Below, one piece after another: positions 21,379 to 31,015 of a stretch of DNA of 64,000 nt (its first letter is position 1; the number at the start of each line of letters is the position of its first letter). The stretch lies in contig CAJNDS010002401.1 in assembly GCA_905221605.1 (NCBI GenBank), positions 1,173,542 to 1,237,541 of the forward strand, read 5' to 3'. Both the position numbers and the translations under genes were made by a program. Under the pieces are notes generated by a model. It did no database searches and was not told where the DNA came from. It saw only the letters and a program-made list of their open reading frames with translations. This DNA is from Symbiodinium natans (taxonomy: Eukaryota > Sar > Dinophyceae > Suessiales > Symbiodiniaceae).

Positions 21379-21807
21379 TTAAGATTTGGGGCTTGAGGGT
21401 CTCCCAGTGGTTCTGGGGCTTTGTTGATTGTCGTGGTCCTGCCAAAGAAAGGCATCAAAGTTCCGGGACACCTTGACAAACATGCTGGATGTGACTCCCA
21501 GTTTCAACACACCCACCTGCAAATCACGAGCCAGTTTCCTCGCCCTAACTGCGAAACTTCTAACCTGCGATCCAACGCCTAGCTCCTCAACCATCTCAAC
21601 CTGCAACCTAAAAACCCTGCAGTCCGCGGTTTCGACCGTCCACCGCAGGTGCGGCAACATGGATGGCCTCGGCAACGGTATACTTGTGCCTTGGCCCATC
21701 GCAGCCAAAGCAGGGTCCCGTTTCGGGTAGTACTGGGGGCGACAATCCGAGAGTTGGAAGTTGGGAAATGCCTCGAGAGGATCTGAGCTACCCAAATTAA
21801 CCCCCAA
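21379..21807 (-). CDS. Minus-strand open frame, 142 residues
   Basis: The frame has mixed, non-repetitive composition with helical heptad-like stretches such as RLQVEMVEELGVGSQVRSF and ARKLARDLQVGVLKLG. The plus strand is also open for 100 residues (21428-21730), so the strand is not certain. There are no telomere-type repeats within it, unlike the surroundings. It could be an intact exon of a minus-strand gene or a retroposed or transposon-derived fragment. No family recognised. Confidence 0.35.
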   Translation of the reverse strand: MGVNLGSSDPLEAFPNFQLSDCRPQYYPKRDPALAAMGQGTSIPLPRPSMLPHLRWTVETADCRVFRLQVEMVEELGVGSQVRSFAVRARKLARDLQVGVLKLGVTSSMFVKVSRNFDAFLWQDHDNQQSPRTTGRPSSPKS

Positions 21808-22187
21808 GACCTAGCGACCCTGAACCCTAAACCCTAGCGATCCTGATTGAAGTCGAAGGTGATGTGCATAACCCAGAATCTTGCACTAATCGGTCACGCC
21901 CGAAACTGCAGCACTCGCCAGGTCCGGCGCCACAACGGGAATATCTGCTCTGGGACATCTGCGGATGCAGAATACTGGAGAGATGTGATTCCTGGCTTCA
22001 GTTGAAGTTTGGGGTTAGGGCTTTAGGGTCTTCGCGTGAGCGTCGTTCCGGGAGGCCGTGGAAAGTAATGCCACCTCCACTTCTGAGCCCACCCACGCTG
22101 GTGTGCTCTGCTTGATCCTCCACGCTGTGTATACGACGAATAATAGTACTGACAACAATCATAATAACAATAATAATAATGACAATA

Positions 22188-22556
22188 CTAATAATGACAA
22201 TAATTAGAATCATAAAGAATAAATATAGTACTCATATTCATAATGGCTTGATGCACGTCAGGTTCTACCCCATGAACCTCTACTTGGTGCAAGACTTCTT
22301 CAACGGGGCCGCTCCATTCCGTTAGCTGTTGTGACCAGCATGTAGCCACGCAGTAGCGAGAGCCTGCCAGCTTCCTGAGCAAGCCGCTTCTTCCCAACAA
22401 CGCTCCTCCACCGTTCAGCTGTAGAGTGTCGGAGAATGTCGGGTGATGCCACTGCAACCCCTCAACGCTCGACGGCGGAGGAGTGCGTGGAGTGGGGTTC
22501 AATGTTTGTGAAGTTTGATGCTCGGCCGCACCGCATGTCAGCCCTGTCATGTGCAA
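22188..22556 (-). CDS. Minus-strand open frame, 122 residues
   Basis: The middle of the frame is protein-like (LLGRSGLLRKLAGSRYCVA, then GPVEEVLHQVEVHGVEPDV). The C-terminal end runs into an AT-rich ATA/AAT repeat at 22140-22240 and is not credible. Probably an exon or gene remnant on the minus strand, possibly linked to the frame at 21379-21807. No family recognised. Confidence 0.3.
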   Translation of the reverse strand: MHMTGLTCGAAEHQTSQTLNPTPRTPPPSSVEGLQWHHPTFSDTLQLNGGGALLGRSGLLRKLAGSRYCVATCWSQQLTEWSGPVEEVLHQVEVHGVEPDVHQAIMNMSTIFILYDSNYCHY

Positions 22557-22574
22557 AAGTAGCCAGACTCCTTT

Positions 22575-22690
22575 CCTAGGATGCCCAGTAGTGCCCTCAT
22601 TCCCTTCTTGGGGGGTTTAGGTTCCCTCATAAACCCCTTTAAGCAAAAAAGGGCACCCCTTTTAAGCCTAGGTTACTGGGCAGCCTAGTT
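22575..22690. mobile_element. Introner-like TIR element, family E
   Basis: AGGATGCCCAGTAG ... CTAGGTTACTGGGCAGCCTA, with interior TTAGGTTCCCTCATAAACCC CTTTAAGCAAAAAAGGGCACC. Copies at 31160, 37265, 50330 and 59368 share the interior. Confidence 0.65.
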
Positions 22691-22814
22691 TCTATCCACT
22701 CCACGATGCGTTTGGCGGGCTTAGGGTTTAGGGCTTTGGGTCTTCGGTCTCCAAGTTTGGGCCCTGCCCAAACCCTGCAACCTGAAACCCCACACTCCGA
22801 ACCCCTAGACCTTA

Positions 22815-22936
22815 AACCCTACACCCTACACCCTACACCCTACACCCTAAACCCTAAACCCTAAACCCTAAACCCTAAACCCTAAACCCTAAACCCTAAA
22901 CCCTAAACCCTAAACCCTAAACCCTAAACCCTAAAC
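22815..22936. repeat. CCCTACA then CCCTAAA array
   Basis: Four CCCTACA units, then about 13 CCCTAAA units. Confidence 0.95.
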
Positions 22937-23040
22937 GTAACCCTCAAAAGGGCAAGCCGAGACATGGGCACCAAACCTACCGGATCCCCACCTTTAGCTT
23001 CCCCCAATACCCAAATGGGGTTTCCCAACTTTTTTTGGGG

Positions 23041-23152
23041 GTTAGGGTTTAGGGTTTCGGGTTTAGGGTTTAGGGTTTAGGGGTACTTTTTTGGGGTCCT
23101 TCTTCTACTATTTGGGGATCTGTTCTGGTGGTCCCTCATTTTCGTAAGCCCT
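23041..23152. mobile_element. Family C element whose left end is a G-array
   Basis: TTTAGGGTTTAGGGGTACTT TTTTGGGGTCCTT ... GGTCCCTCATTTTCGTAAGCC. The core and right end match family C (16574). Where other copies have GGTTTCCGAAATTAGGGG, here TTTAGGG/TTTCGGG units stand in for the left TIR. Confidence 0.55.
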
Positions 23153-23670
23153 CAAACTTCCCCTTTTTAATCGGAACGGGGGCGGGGGCTTGGGGCTGCT
23201 TAGGGGTTTAAGGGTTTTTGGGTTTAGGGTTGGGGTTTTGGGCTGCTTTGGGGTTTACGGGTTCAGAGTTTAGGGTAGGGGTTTAGGGATTTATGTCTAG
23301 GGGTTGAGGTCGGGCTTATATAGGGTTCAGGGTTCATAGGGTTCTTAAGGGACGGGGGATCATGGGCGGGTACTCCTAGGTACCTGGGGAACGTGAGGGA
23401 AGCTTAGAAAGCCTTAGGGAATAGCAGGGAGCATTCGGGAACATTGGGCTACATACCCCCCTTTGAACCCACCCCCCCCCCCCCCCCCCCCCCCCCCCCT
23501 GAAGAACCCCATCAAGGGTTCAGAGGGCTTGAATGGGTAACAGGGGTTGAGGCTGCTGGGCGTTTCCAGGGGCGTTGCTTCGAAAGTGTGGGGGTTTCTT
23601 GGGGGTTTTGGTTTAGACCCCAAAACTACTAGACCCTAAACCCTAAACCCTAAACCCTAAACCCTAAACC

Positions 23671-23895
23671 CTAAACCCTAAACCCTAAACCCCCCGTCCT
23701 TGGCTTGAGGACAAGCCGTGGAACACCATGCACTATCCTGACTGCTCGCAGTTTGCCTGCAAGTCGGGCTATTGTTCCGGAGGACCCCGAGAAAGATGTG
23801 GTCTCTGGCTGTACCTCATACTTCCAGGTTTTTTCAGGGGGTTGCTTGCTTTGCACTTCTATATCGTCAGCAAGCTGGTCTAGGGGCCTCAGCAA
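23671..23895 (-). CDS. Minus-strand open frame, uncertain
   Basis: Protein-like stretch (LDQLADDIEVQSKQPPEKTW, then SFSGSSGTIARLAGKLRA) on the minus strand directly next to a CCCTAAA array, into which the C-terminal end reads. A plus-strand frame of 64 residues overlaps. Similar wording to the minus-strand frame near 11230 suggests copies of one element-encoded protein. No catalytic motif is visible. Confidence 0.3.
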   Translation of the reverse strand: MLRPLDQLADDIEVQSKQPPEKTWKYEVQPETTSFSGSSGTIARLAGKLRAVRIVHGVPRLVLKPRTGGLGFRV

Positions 23896-24969
23896 CTAAA
23901 CATTATCCGTAGTTTCTTGGGAGCTTAGGGTTATGGTTAAGGAGTTTTGCTTTCTTCTCTCTCGTCTCTCTTGCTAGGGAGTCTCGGTATTCCTAGCCCC
24001 CCCCCCCCCCCCCCCCCCCTCAACAAAAAAAACTAAACAAGACATCCTGAACCCCTACCTAAACCCTCAACCCCTACACCCCTAATCCCTACAATTGATT
24101 TAGGACCCCGCGTCCTCCATGATCCGATGCCCCCCTGAGAGGACGACTGCAGCAGCCGTACACAGGAGCCACACCTTACATGGGCGAGATCAGGACCAAG
24201 AGGGCAGTTTGGGGTCTTGTTCTAAACCTAATCTCCTAAACCCTACCCCAAACCTTAAGCCCTAAAACCTAAACCCTAAGCCCTAAACCCTACACCCTCC
24301 ACCATAAATCCTAGAACCCTAAAGCCTAAACCCTTGCATTTTTGCTTAGAATTTCTGCTCTGGGGGTTTAGTAGGCGGTTGCTTTCCGCAAGCTACCGTG
24401 GTTACTGTTTCCCCACGCCCCTAACCCCTACACCCCAAAAAAACCCTCCGAATCCCTAAACGGGTTTTTGAAGGACGCTGAAGCTCGAGACGCATTCTTT
24501 GCCTAGTGCCTTTAGGAGCCGGCAGCTCCGAGCCTGAAAACCAACAGCCGTCTGTCTAAACCCTACAGCCTGAACCCGAAGCCCTAAACCCTAAACCCTA
24601 AGCCCTAAACCCTAAACCTTAAACCCTAAACCCCAAACCCTAAACCCTAAACCCTAAACCCTAAACCCCACTGAAAGGTGTGACGCAGCGTTGAACCGAC
24701 GGGGTACAAGACATGAACAAGTCGGGTGGGTGCAGAAAACAGTAGGTCATGGTAACAAAACCTGTGCACTACATGTAATTCTGTTGTCAATGTCAACAGG
24801 TTTGGAGAGAACTTGCCTAAAGTCTGATTCAAAGTCTTGAAGGTTCATCGGAGTCAATATTTAGGCTAATGCCCGAACATGTGCCCTACACCCCCATTCT
24901 TGCCCCCCCCTCCCCAGGACGCCTGTCGCAAGAGCTCAAGTGCTGCCAAGTCATGGGCTACACCAGGCA

Positions 24970-25013
24970 GGATGATGATGATGATGATGATGATGCTGCT
25001 GCTGTTACTACTG

Positions 25014-25082
<69 letters not shown>

Positions 25083-25110
25083 TTACTTCTACGACGACGA
25101 CGACGACGAC
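24970..25110. repeat. Compound trinucleotide microsatellite
   Basis: (GAT)n passes into (GCT)n, then about 25 units of (ACT)n, then (GAC)n. Homopolymer-amino-acid frames on both strands are artefacts. Confidence 0.95.
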
Positions 25111-25167
25111 GACGGCCGTCATGATAAGCGACCCGAAACAAACCCTTGTCCTGAATGAAGCACTTTC

Positions 25168-25245
25168 CACAATAGGGGTACCCTGAATATTGGACTGAAT
25201 ATTCCCCAGAAAGGGTACCCCTATTTTCGGAAACACCCGTAGGGG
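25168..25245. mobile_element. Introner-like element, family C
   Basis: CACAATAGGGGTACCCTGAA TATT ... AAAGGGTACCCCTATTTTCGGAAAC; the inverted ends AATAGGGGTACCC / GGGTACCCCTATT are perfect. Confidence 0.65.
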
Positions 25246-25282
25246 GTTAGCCATTCACCGCTTGGGAGTTTATGTATGTAGA

Positions 25283-25387
25283 TTGGGATGTTCCCCCCTA
25301 TTCGTACTAACAGTCCATAATTGGGGTGGTAGTACCCCCCTGTATTAATCCACATTGAGGACGGTTAGTAGAAGGGCGACCATCCCA
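25283..25387. mobile_element. Family B element with 9-bp target duplication
   Basis: TTGGGATGTTCCCCCC ... AGGGCGACCATCCCA is flanked by exact direct repeats GTATGTAGA at 25274-25282 and 25388-25396. The left repeat offers a GTATGT donor. The first base of the right repeat completes a CCCAG acceptor, so ins ertion could create an intron at once. Confidence 0.85.
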
Positions 25388-25765
25388 GTATGTAGAATTG
25401 ACGAGGCGGCGGTTGGCTGGTGGATCTTCATTGGCATCGCCACACGGCTGCAAACCGGCAGCGGCTGCATGCCATGGACGGCTCGAAGTAACGCACTGTG
25501 ATCTGGGAGTTTCCACAGAATTGTCGGGGACCCTTTATGCCACATGTCGAAGAATTCCTTGTAGGAAAGGACCCAAACACGAGCCCGCTAGTTGTTCGGA
25601 TCCCCTGTGGTGAGTTCGCTGGCGTAGACTTCCTGGATTCCATGCCCTGAATCCAAAACTACACCCTAAACCTTCAATCCCTAAACCTTCAAGCCCTAAA
25701 CCCTAAAACCTAAATCCTAAACCCTACACTCTAAAACCTAAACCTTCGATCATTCCGGCCTTCAG

Positions 25766-28700
25766 CTCGTTTTGCTGGTCGGCATTCTGTAGACGGCCAA
25801 GCACCAGCGACAAAGCCAGGTCGTTCACCTGGGTCTTGGGGCGGCTGCATGGTGAGTAGGAAGTCTGTCAGAATTTGGTGTGCCTTTCGTGGGGAGATTC
25901 GGTGAGGTCATAGCTGTCGACATGCCATCTATCCATGGTAGGCCCTTAAAGTTTCTGGACATGTTCTCCCCTAGTAAGGCCATACTAGTACCCAGTTGCG
26001 CGCCTTTGGGCCTCCAAGTAGAGCGGGCGCAGCATGGTGCGCGCACTGGCTAGATCTGTTCTTCTTCGCACCCGCAAGCCTGCCAGTGGGCTCTAGCAAC
26101 ACTACAAACTCTCGCCTAAAACCCGGCAACTGGGCAGGTCATGTCGAAGCAGTAGCAGAGGAGAGCAGCTCGATTTGCTAACGAAGGCCGCGCTAAGCAG
26201 AGCTTTGCGAGGCCACGCAATTCAACGTTCTCACCCGTTGCAAAGAGACATGGTAGCCCAGTGGTACCTTTTCCCCCTTTTTTTGGCTCAAGGTTCCCAT
26301 ATAAAGCAACCAACCAACCCAAAAAAGGGCGCCCTTGTTATAAGATGGTTTCTGGGCTACCAAGAAGAGACATGCAGCCTGGCAGCCTGCCGCAAAACGG
26401 AGCCTCACTTTGCGCACCTTAGATTGTTGATCTGCGCCCACTGACTGTCCCATGGCCCTAAACTCTATCCCCCTTGGGAATTATTGTTTCACGTTTGTTT
26501 ATATAAAACCCAAGTAAGGTTCTAAGGGGAGTATAGTAAACCCCCTGCTCCTTGCACGCTGCGCCGAGATCTCCGCACCGCCCGACGCGCCTCGTGCGAA
26601 AGGCAGCAATGCTTCCGGAGAAGATCGGGGTCGGAATAAGTGCGGGTAGTACTCCCTTATGGCCCCTTCATACTTATACAAAATAACATCCCCCAAAACC
26701 CTATTCTAATGATTAAGGCCTCTATAGTCGTCCTGGGGGAGGGCTCTGAGGTGGGCTAGCAGGAGGTCTGATGCCCAACGCGGAAGTAGCTTCTTTGTCA
26801 TCTGCCGCTGCCGCGCGCTTGAGAGATGGAGCCCTATGCATCGCTCTCGGGTTGTTCATGGTTTAGGGTTTAGGGTTCAGGGTTCAGGGTTTAGGGTTTA
26901 GGGTTCAGGGTTTAGGGTTTAGGGTTCAGGGTTTAGGGTTCGGGTTTAGGGTTCAGGGTTTAGGGTTCAGGGTTCAGGGTTCTTGGCTTGGGGCCGTTCA
27001 GGAAGTTCGACAGGCAGGGTTGTTGAAGCTGCCCCTGGCAGGCTCCAAGCGGAAGTCCTCGAAGAACGACGCACAAGATGCCTGGCTTCTGTGATGCCCT
27101 TTCCTAGGACCCAGTATTGCAGGAGCCCAAGCTTAACGAACTCTACTCAACATACAGTTCATTTCTAACTAAATCGGCCCCCCTGCTTCTGCCCGCCTTA
27201 CTGGGGGACCTAGCTGCCTAGCTTCCACTGCCGATTCCAAAGTTGGATCGGGTCGTCCAAGACTTGCGAGCTCCTGCGGGAGCAGTTTCGAGTCTCAACC
27301 CTGAAGCCCTCCCACCCTATCCCCTAAACCCTAGACTAAACCCTGCCTCTGCCCGATAAGAAACCTAAGCCCACCTTCAAGTGGGCGCTGATCGGAGGCA
27401 GCCTGAACCTGGGCTGCCGGCCAAAACATCCTCTGCCTGTGAAAAGCCTCAGCAGATGCACCTGCTTTCCGGACGTTTTTGGGGCAACGGCCCCCAACGT
27501 AGCCCTTGCTAGGCCCCTAAACCCTGAACCATGAACCTCCAAACGGACCCCAAACCATAACCCCTAAACCCCCTAAACCCCCTAAACCCCCTAAACCCCT
27601 GAACCCCTAAACCTGAAAAACCCCTACATCCACCAAGCCCCTCAACCCCCCAAGCCGCCTTGGAGCAGGTCATTTCCGCCAGGTTCGCTGATCGCGCCGA
27701 GCAGAAGTGGGGAGCACAGAGCGGCGAATCCAGGGAGTGTGGGGGTGGCTTTGGGGTTTGGTTTAGGGTTTAGGGTTTGGGGTTTAGGGTTTAGGGTTTA
27801 GGGTTTGGGGTTTGGGGTTTGGGGTTTCGGGTTTGGGGTTTGTAGGGTTTCGGGTTTGGGGTTTGGGGTTTCGGGTTCAGGTGGGAGTTTGTAGGCTTTG
27901 GGGTTGGGGGTTGGGTAGGGCACAGAGAGGGCCATCGGCATTTTAAGACTTCGGGCGTGCCTGACTTGCTCTGGCAGTGGCTGCGGCTTCAGCCAGTAAG
28001 GAGGAGGCCGTAAACCCGAATCCCGAAACCCGAAATCTTAACTTTAAACTCGACACCCTAAACCCTAAACCCTGAACCCTAAACCCTAAACCCTGAACCC
28101 TAAACCCTAAACCCTGAACCCTGAACCCTAAACCCTAAATTTAAGAGCCTCCGGCTCAAGCCGCCGAGTTGAGAGGTCTAAACCCGCTCGCATGGTTCGA
28201 AGATCATCCCAGCCTGCTCGGCAGAGTTTTGTGAAACGTTTGGGGGGGGGGGGGGGGTAGGGGTAGCACCAAGACCAAGCTCAAGCCAAAAAGGCAGTTG
28301 GTGGGGGTTGGGGGGGGGGAGGGGGTTGGGGGGGGGGGGGTGGGGGGGGGGGGCAGGGGTGGGGGGGGCAGGGGGTGGGGGGGGGGGGTGGTGCCGAAAA
28401 CGCTGATTTTGCTGAGGGCGCCCCTACCCCCCTGTGCTGAACCGCCTGTTTACGCTGTGCGGGTGGCGCAGTCCTCCAAAAAAATTGTGCACCGACCCCC
28501 CCTACCCCGCGTTTTGGGGGGGTAATGGAGGGAAAAAGAGGGAGGTTTTCACCTCCTCAAACCCATCCAACGCCGCCAGGGTCGGCGGACCCTAAACCCT
28601 AAACCCTAAACCCTAAACCCTAAACCCTAAACCCTAAACCCTAAGCCCTAAACCCTAAACCCTAAACCCAAAACCTCAGGAGACCTCGGTGGGAGCCTCC

Positions 28701-30303
28701 TCCAAGAACAGTGCATGGTTTTGGGTTTAGGAGTTCAGGGGCTTAGGGAATCCTGGGGAGGCCAAGCCGATTGAAGCCCCGTGCCTTGCAAAGGCTCCAG
28801 AACTTCTACTCCGAAATGAAGGAGGTCCGAGACACGTCGCGCACGCAGGCGCCCCTCAACTTCGGGGAATTTGGGGTTTAGGGTTTAGGGTTTAGGGCTT
28901 AGGGTTGAGGGTTTAGGGTGAAGGGTTTAGGGAACGCTGATGTCTTGGGTGTGGGGTTGTATTGTTTCAGGGTTGAGGGCTTAGAGAAAACCGGTCAGAG
29001 TGGAATTGCTACTTTGAGCTTGAGATGATATTGCCACGGGCCTAGGGTTTATGGTTGATGGGGCTTGAGATCTCAGCACTCCCCAAATCACAAAACCCAA
29101 AACACAGAAGGCCCTGAAGTTCTTACTCTCAACACTTCTGTAACTGCTAAAGCCCCCAAATCCATAACCGCTAAATCCCCGGACCCTAAGTCTTCAACAA
29201 TCGTCTTGTCCAAACCCCTTCAATTCCTACCACCCCCCCCCCCCCCCAAAAAAAAAAAAAAAAAAAAAAAAGCAAACGCCATTGTTAACTTTTTCAGCCG
29301 CCACCGCCAAGCCCAGGTCCGGAAGATCCCTTTCACTTCAGCCGTGGGCTCATGAGCCCAAAAGCCCCTAAGCCCTAAACCCTAAACATAAACCCTAAAC
29401 CCTAAACCTAAACAACCTAAACCCTAAACACCCCCTAAAACCCTGAACCCTGAACCCTAAACCCTAGACCCTAGACCCTAGACCCTAGACCCTAGACCCC
29501 AAACCCTGGCCCTGAACCGCCACGACCCTCCCTAACTCCTCTTCTTCTATGGAGTCTTGGGGGGGGTGGGGGGGGGGTGGGGGGGGGCACTTTTTATGTT
29601 TCAAAGCTCATGGTTCAGGGAGCCGGCTGGGGGTTTTCAGCTTTGAGTAGGTTTCTTCCACAAAGCCCAGAAACCCAATTCCACGAAACCTCTACACCCT
29701 CAAAACCCTACAGCCCTAACCTGAAACCTAAGCCCGATACTCTGCTCAGCTCGGGGCCTTGGGGATATCTAAGATTGCTCCTTCAAGCTGAAGGGGATCT
29801 TAGTGAGGAGTCTTTTCAGGGGGGGCTTAGTCCCTTCCCAAAAATGTTAAACCCCCTACCCCCCCTAATACTAAGCACCCTCCATCATGGTTACATTACA
29901 GTATACTGGGTGGTATTGAATATTAGGGGCTAGGGGAGGTTTAATATTAGGGGGAGGGGATTACATGGCCAAACCGAGCCTCGAACAATATGGGCGAGGT
30001 CGGCATGACTCTGGACTCCGGACACGCTGGTGGTGGGGGTTTGCGGTACTAAGGGAGCCCTAGTTTCGACCCCCCAAAAAGTGCCCTTTTGATAAGAACC
30101 CCAAGAGGGTACACCTCATATCGTAAGCCCCCTGGTGGAAGGTTGGTTTACAAAAATATTGGGGTTCCGCGGGGAAGGTCTGGGTGAGCGACGTGGCCAA
30201 AGCACTGAACACCTGAAGCCCCTCCGAACTGCCCCCCTCTGAACTGCCAGCGCGTTGTGGCTCAGGCGACGCGGGCATGGATGGCTGCCAAAAAGGCCAG
30301 GCA
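25766..30303 (+). CDS. Candidate exons of one or more unknown genes
   Basis: 25766-25851 (donor GTGAGT; RRPSTSDKARSFTWVLG). About 26130-26252 then 26365-26430 across a family D element (LTKAALSRALRGHAIQ; AKRSLTLRTLDC). 26541-26643, bounded by a family F element on the left and a family G element on the right (LLARCAEISAPPDAPRA). 27002-27090 (AGLLKLPLAGSKRKSSKND, a basic nuclear-localisation-like patch). 27254-27290. About 27381-27438 (WALIGGSLNLGCRPKH). 27666-27738 joined in phase to 27978-28009 (ARFADRAEQKWGAQSGE; AAASASKEEA). 28796-28856 (QNFYSEMKEVRDTSRTQA). 30266-30303 (ATRAWMAAKKARQ), possibly a 5' exon of the next gene. No family recognised. Splice sites are mostly GT-AG. Boundaries between genes are unknown. 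Confidence 0.35.
26253..26364 (+). mobile_element. Family D element with possible duplicated flank
   Basis: GGTAGCCCAG ... CTGGGCTACC TIRs. AAGAGACATG stands immediately before (26243-26252) and after (26365-26374). The GTAG start and CCAAG end make it a ready GT-AG intron of 112 nt, and the frame stays open after removal. Confidence 0.7.
26462..26540 (+). mobile_element. Introner-like element, family F
   Basis: CTATCCCCCTTGGGAATTAT ... TATATAAAACCCAAGTAAGG TTCTAAGGGGAGTATAG. The ends CTATCCCCCTT / AAGGGGAGTATAG are inverted copies. The terminal AG is followed directly by the exon at 26541. Confidence 0.7.
26640..26725 (+). mobile_element. Introner-like element, family G
   Basis: GGGTAGTACTCCCTTATGG ... 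CCCCAAAACCCTATTCTAAT GATTAAGGCCTCTATAG, reverse orientation of the copies at 35318 and 44722. Its GTAGTA start is the donor of the exon at 26541-26643. Confidence 0.7.
26864..26980. repeat. TTTAGGG/TTCAGGG array
   Basis: About 16 G-strand units with alternating TTTAGGG and TTCAGGG. It ends at the GTTCAG acceptor of the exon at 27002, one of the few exons directly preceded by G-type rather than C-type repeat. Confidence 0.9.
28243..28400. repeat. G-homopurine tract
   Basis: Two blocks of long G-runs (28243-28258 and 28302-28392) with isolated T, A and C. Confidence 0.85.
28513..28598. repeat. 80-bp repeat shared with 21047, family L
   Basis: Contains the GGTTTTCACCTCC near-palindrome and CAAACCCATCCAAC; see the copy at 21047-21128. 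Followed directly by a CCCTAAA array. Confidence 0.8.
28862..29844. other. Gap with short arrays and homopolymers
   Basis: A short G-array (28872-28935), unique DNA, a C15/A24 homopolymer junction at 29233-29271, CCCTAAA and CCCTAGA arrays (29370-29500) and G-runs at 29560-29587. A 118-residue plus-strand frame at 29577-29933 includes GPWGYLRLLLQAEGDLSEE, a possible exon that I cannot confirm. Confidence 0.4.
29845..29965. mobile_element. Introner-like TIR element, family K
   Basis: TTAAACCCCCTACCCCCCCT AATACTAA ... TTTAATATTAGGGGGAGGGG; inverted ends. A related partial sequence (CCCCTCCCCCTAATATAAAA) lies at 43703. Confidence 0.55.
30049..30135. mobile_element. Introner-like element, family C (decayed)
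   Basis: CTAGTTTCGACCCCCCAAAA AGTGCCC ... AAGAACCCCAAGAGGGTACA CC...CGTAAGCCCCC; core matches family C. Confidence 0.5.
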
Positions 30304-30700
30304 GTGCCCGAGGGCTGCCCAAGGAAAGCAATGCCTGTGCCCTGCACAGCTTTCCCGGCTCAGGGCTCGGGGCTTGGGGGTTGGGTGGTTTATGTTTTGG
30401 GCTACAGGGATATTCGCTGCTTGCCCTCGACCCAAGAGCTGCCGGCTCAGAGCCATAGGCCATGTCTCAGCCCCACGGAGGAGAGTAGAGCATAGCAGGG
30501 CCCCTGACAGAGGGACCGGACCTAGTTCAAAGACCCTTCTCATAAGGCTTAGGCTCAGACTTGCCCGCAACCCAAGTCAGGAGAAACTCCCCAAAACCCT
30601 TCCACCCCCCCCCCCCCCCCTTCCCCTCTTCTTAAGACATCGACAGCTTCGGAGCATCCTTCAACCTTTTGGAGGGGGCTACTCCTCAACCTCTGAGGAG

Positions 30701-30980
30701 GTAGTGCTCCCCACATGGCGGAGGAGGAGCCCTTCCCTCCTTTGGCCCCTCCCTCTGTGACGGAGCTGACGGAGGATGGGCCGTCTGACGCCTTGTCACT
30801 TGAGCTTGGGGGGCCAGCGAAGCTCTAGACCCCCCAAAGCCCAAAGCCCCTAGACCCCGAAAACCCAACCCCCCTAGAATGCTCAACCAGAAAGCTGGTT
30901 TAGCATCTCTGTTTGTGTTTGGGGAGGGGGGGTTCGGGGGTTGGCTAAGCAGAGGCTTTTTTTCCTATTTATTATATATA

Positions 30981-31015
<35 letters not shown>

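Noticed and set aside
24866-25254. Poly-Ser, poly-Leu, poly-Thr and poly-Val frames
   Set aside because: All are readings of the trinucleotide microsatellite.
26265-26285. Similarity to the dinoflagellate spliced leader (TTTTGGCTCAAG)
   Set aside because: It lies inside a family D element; the sister copy at 6070 has GGTTCTGG there, and the first half of the leader is missing.
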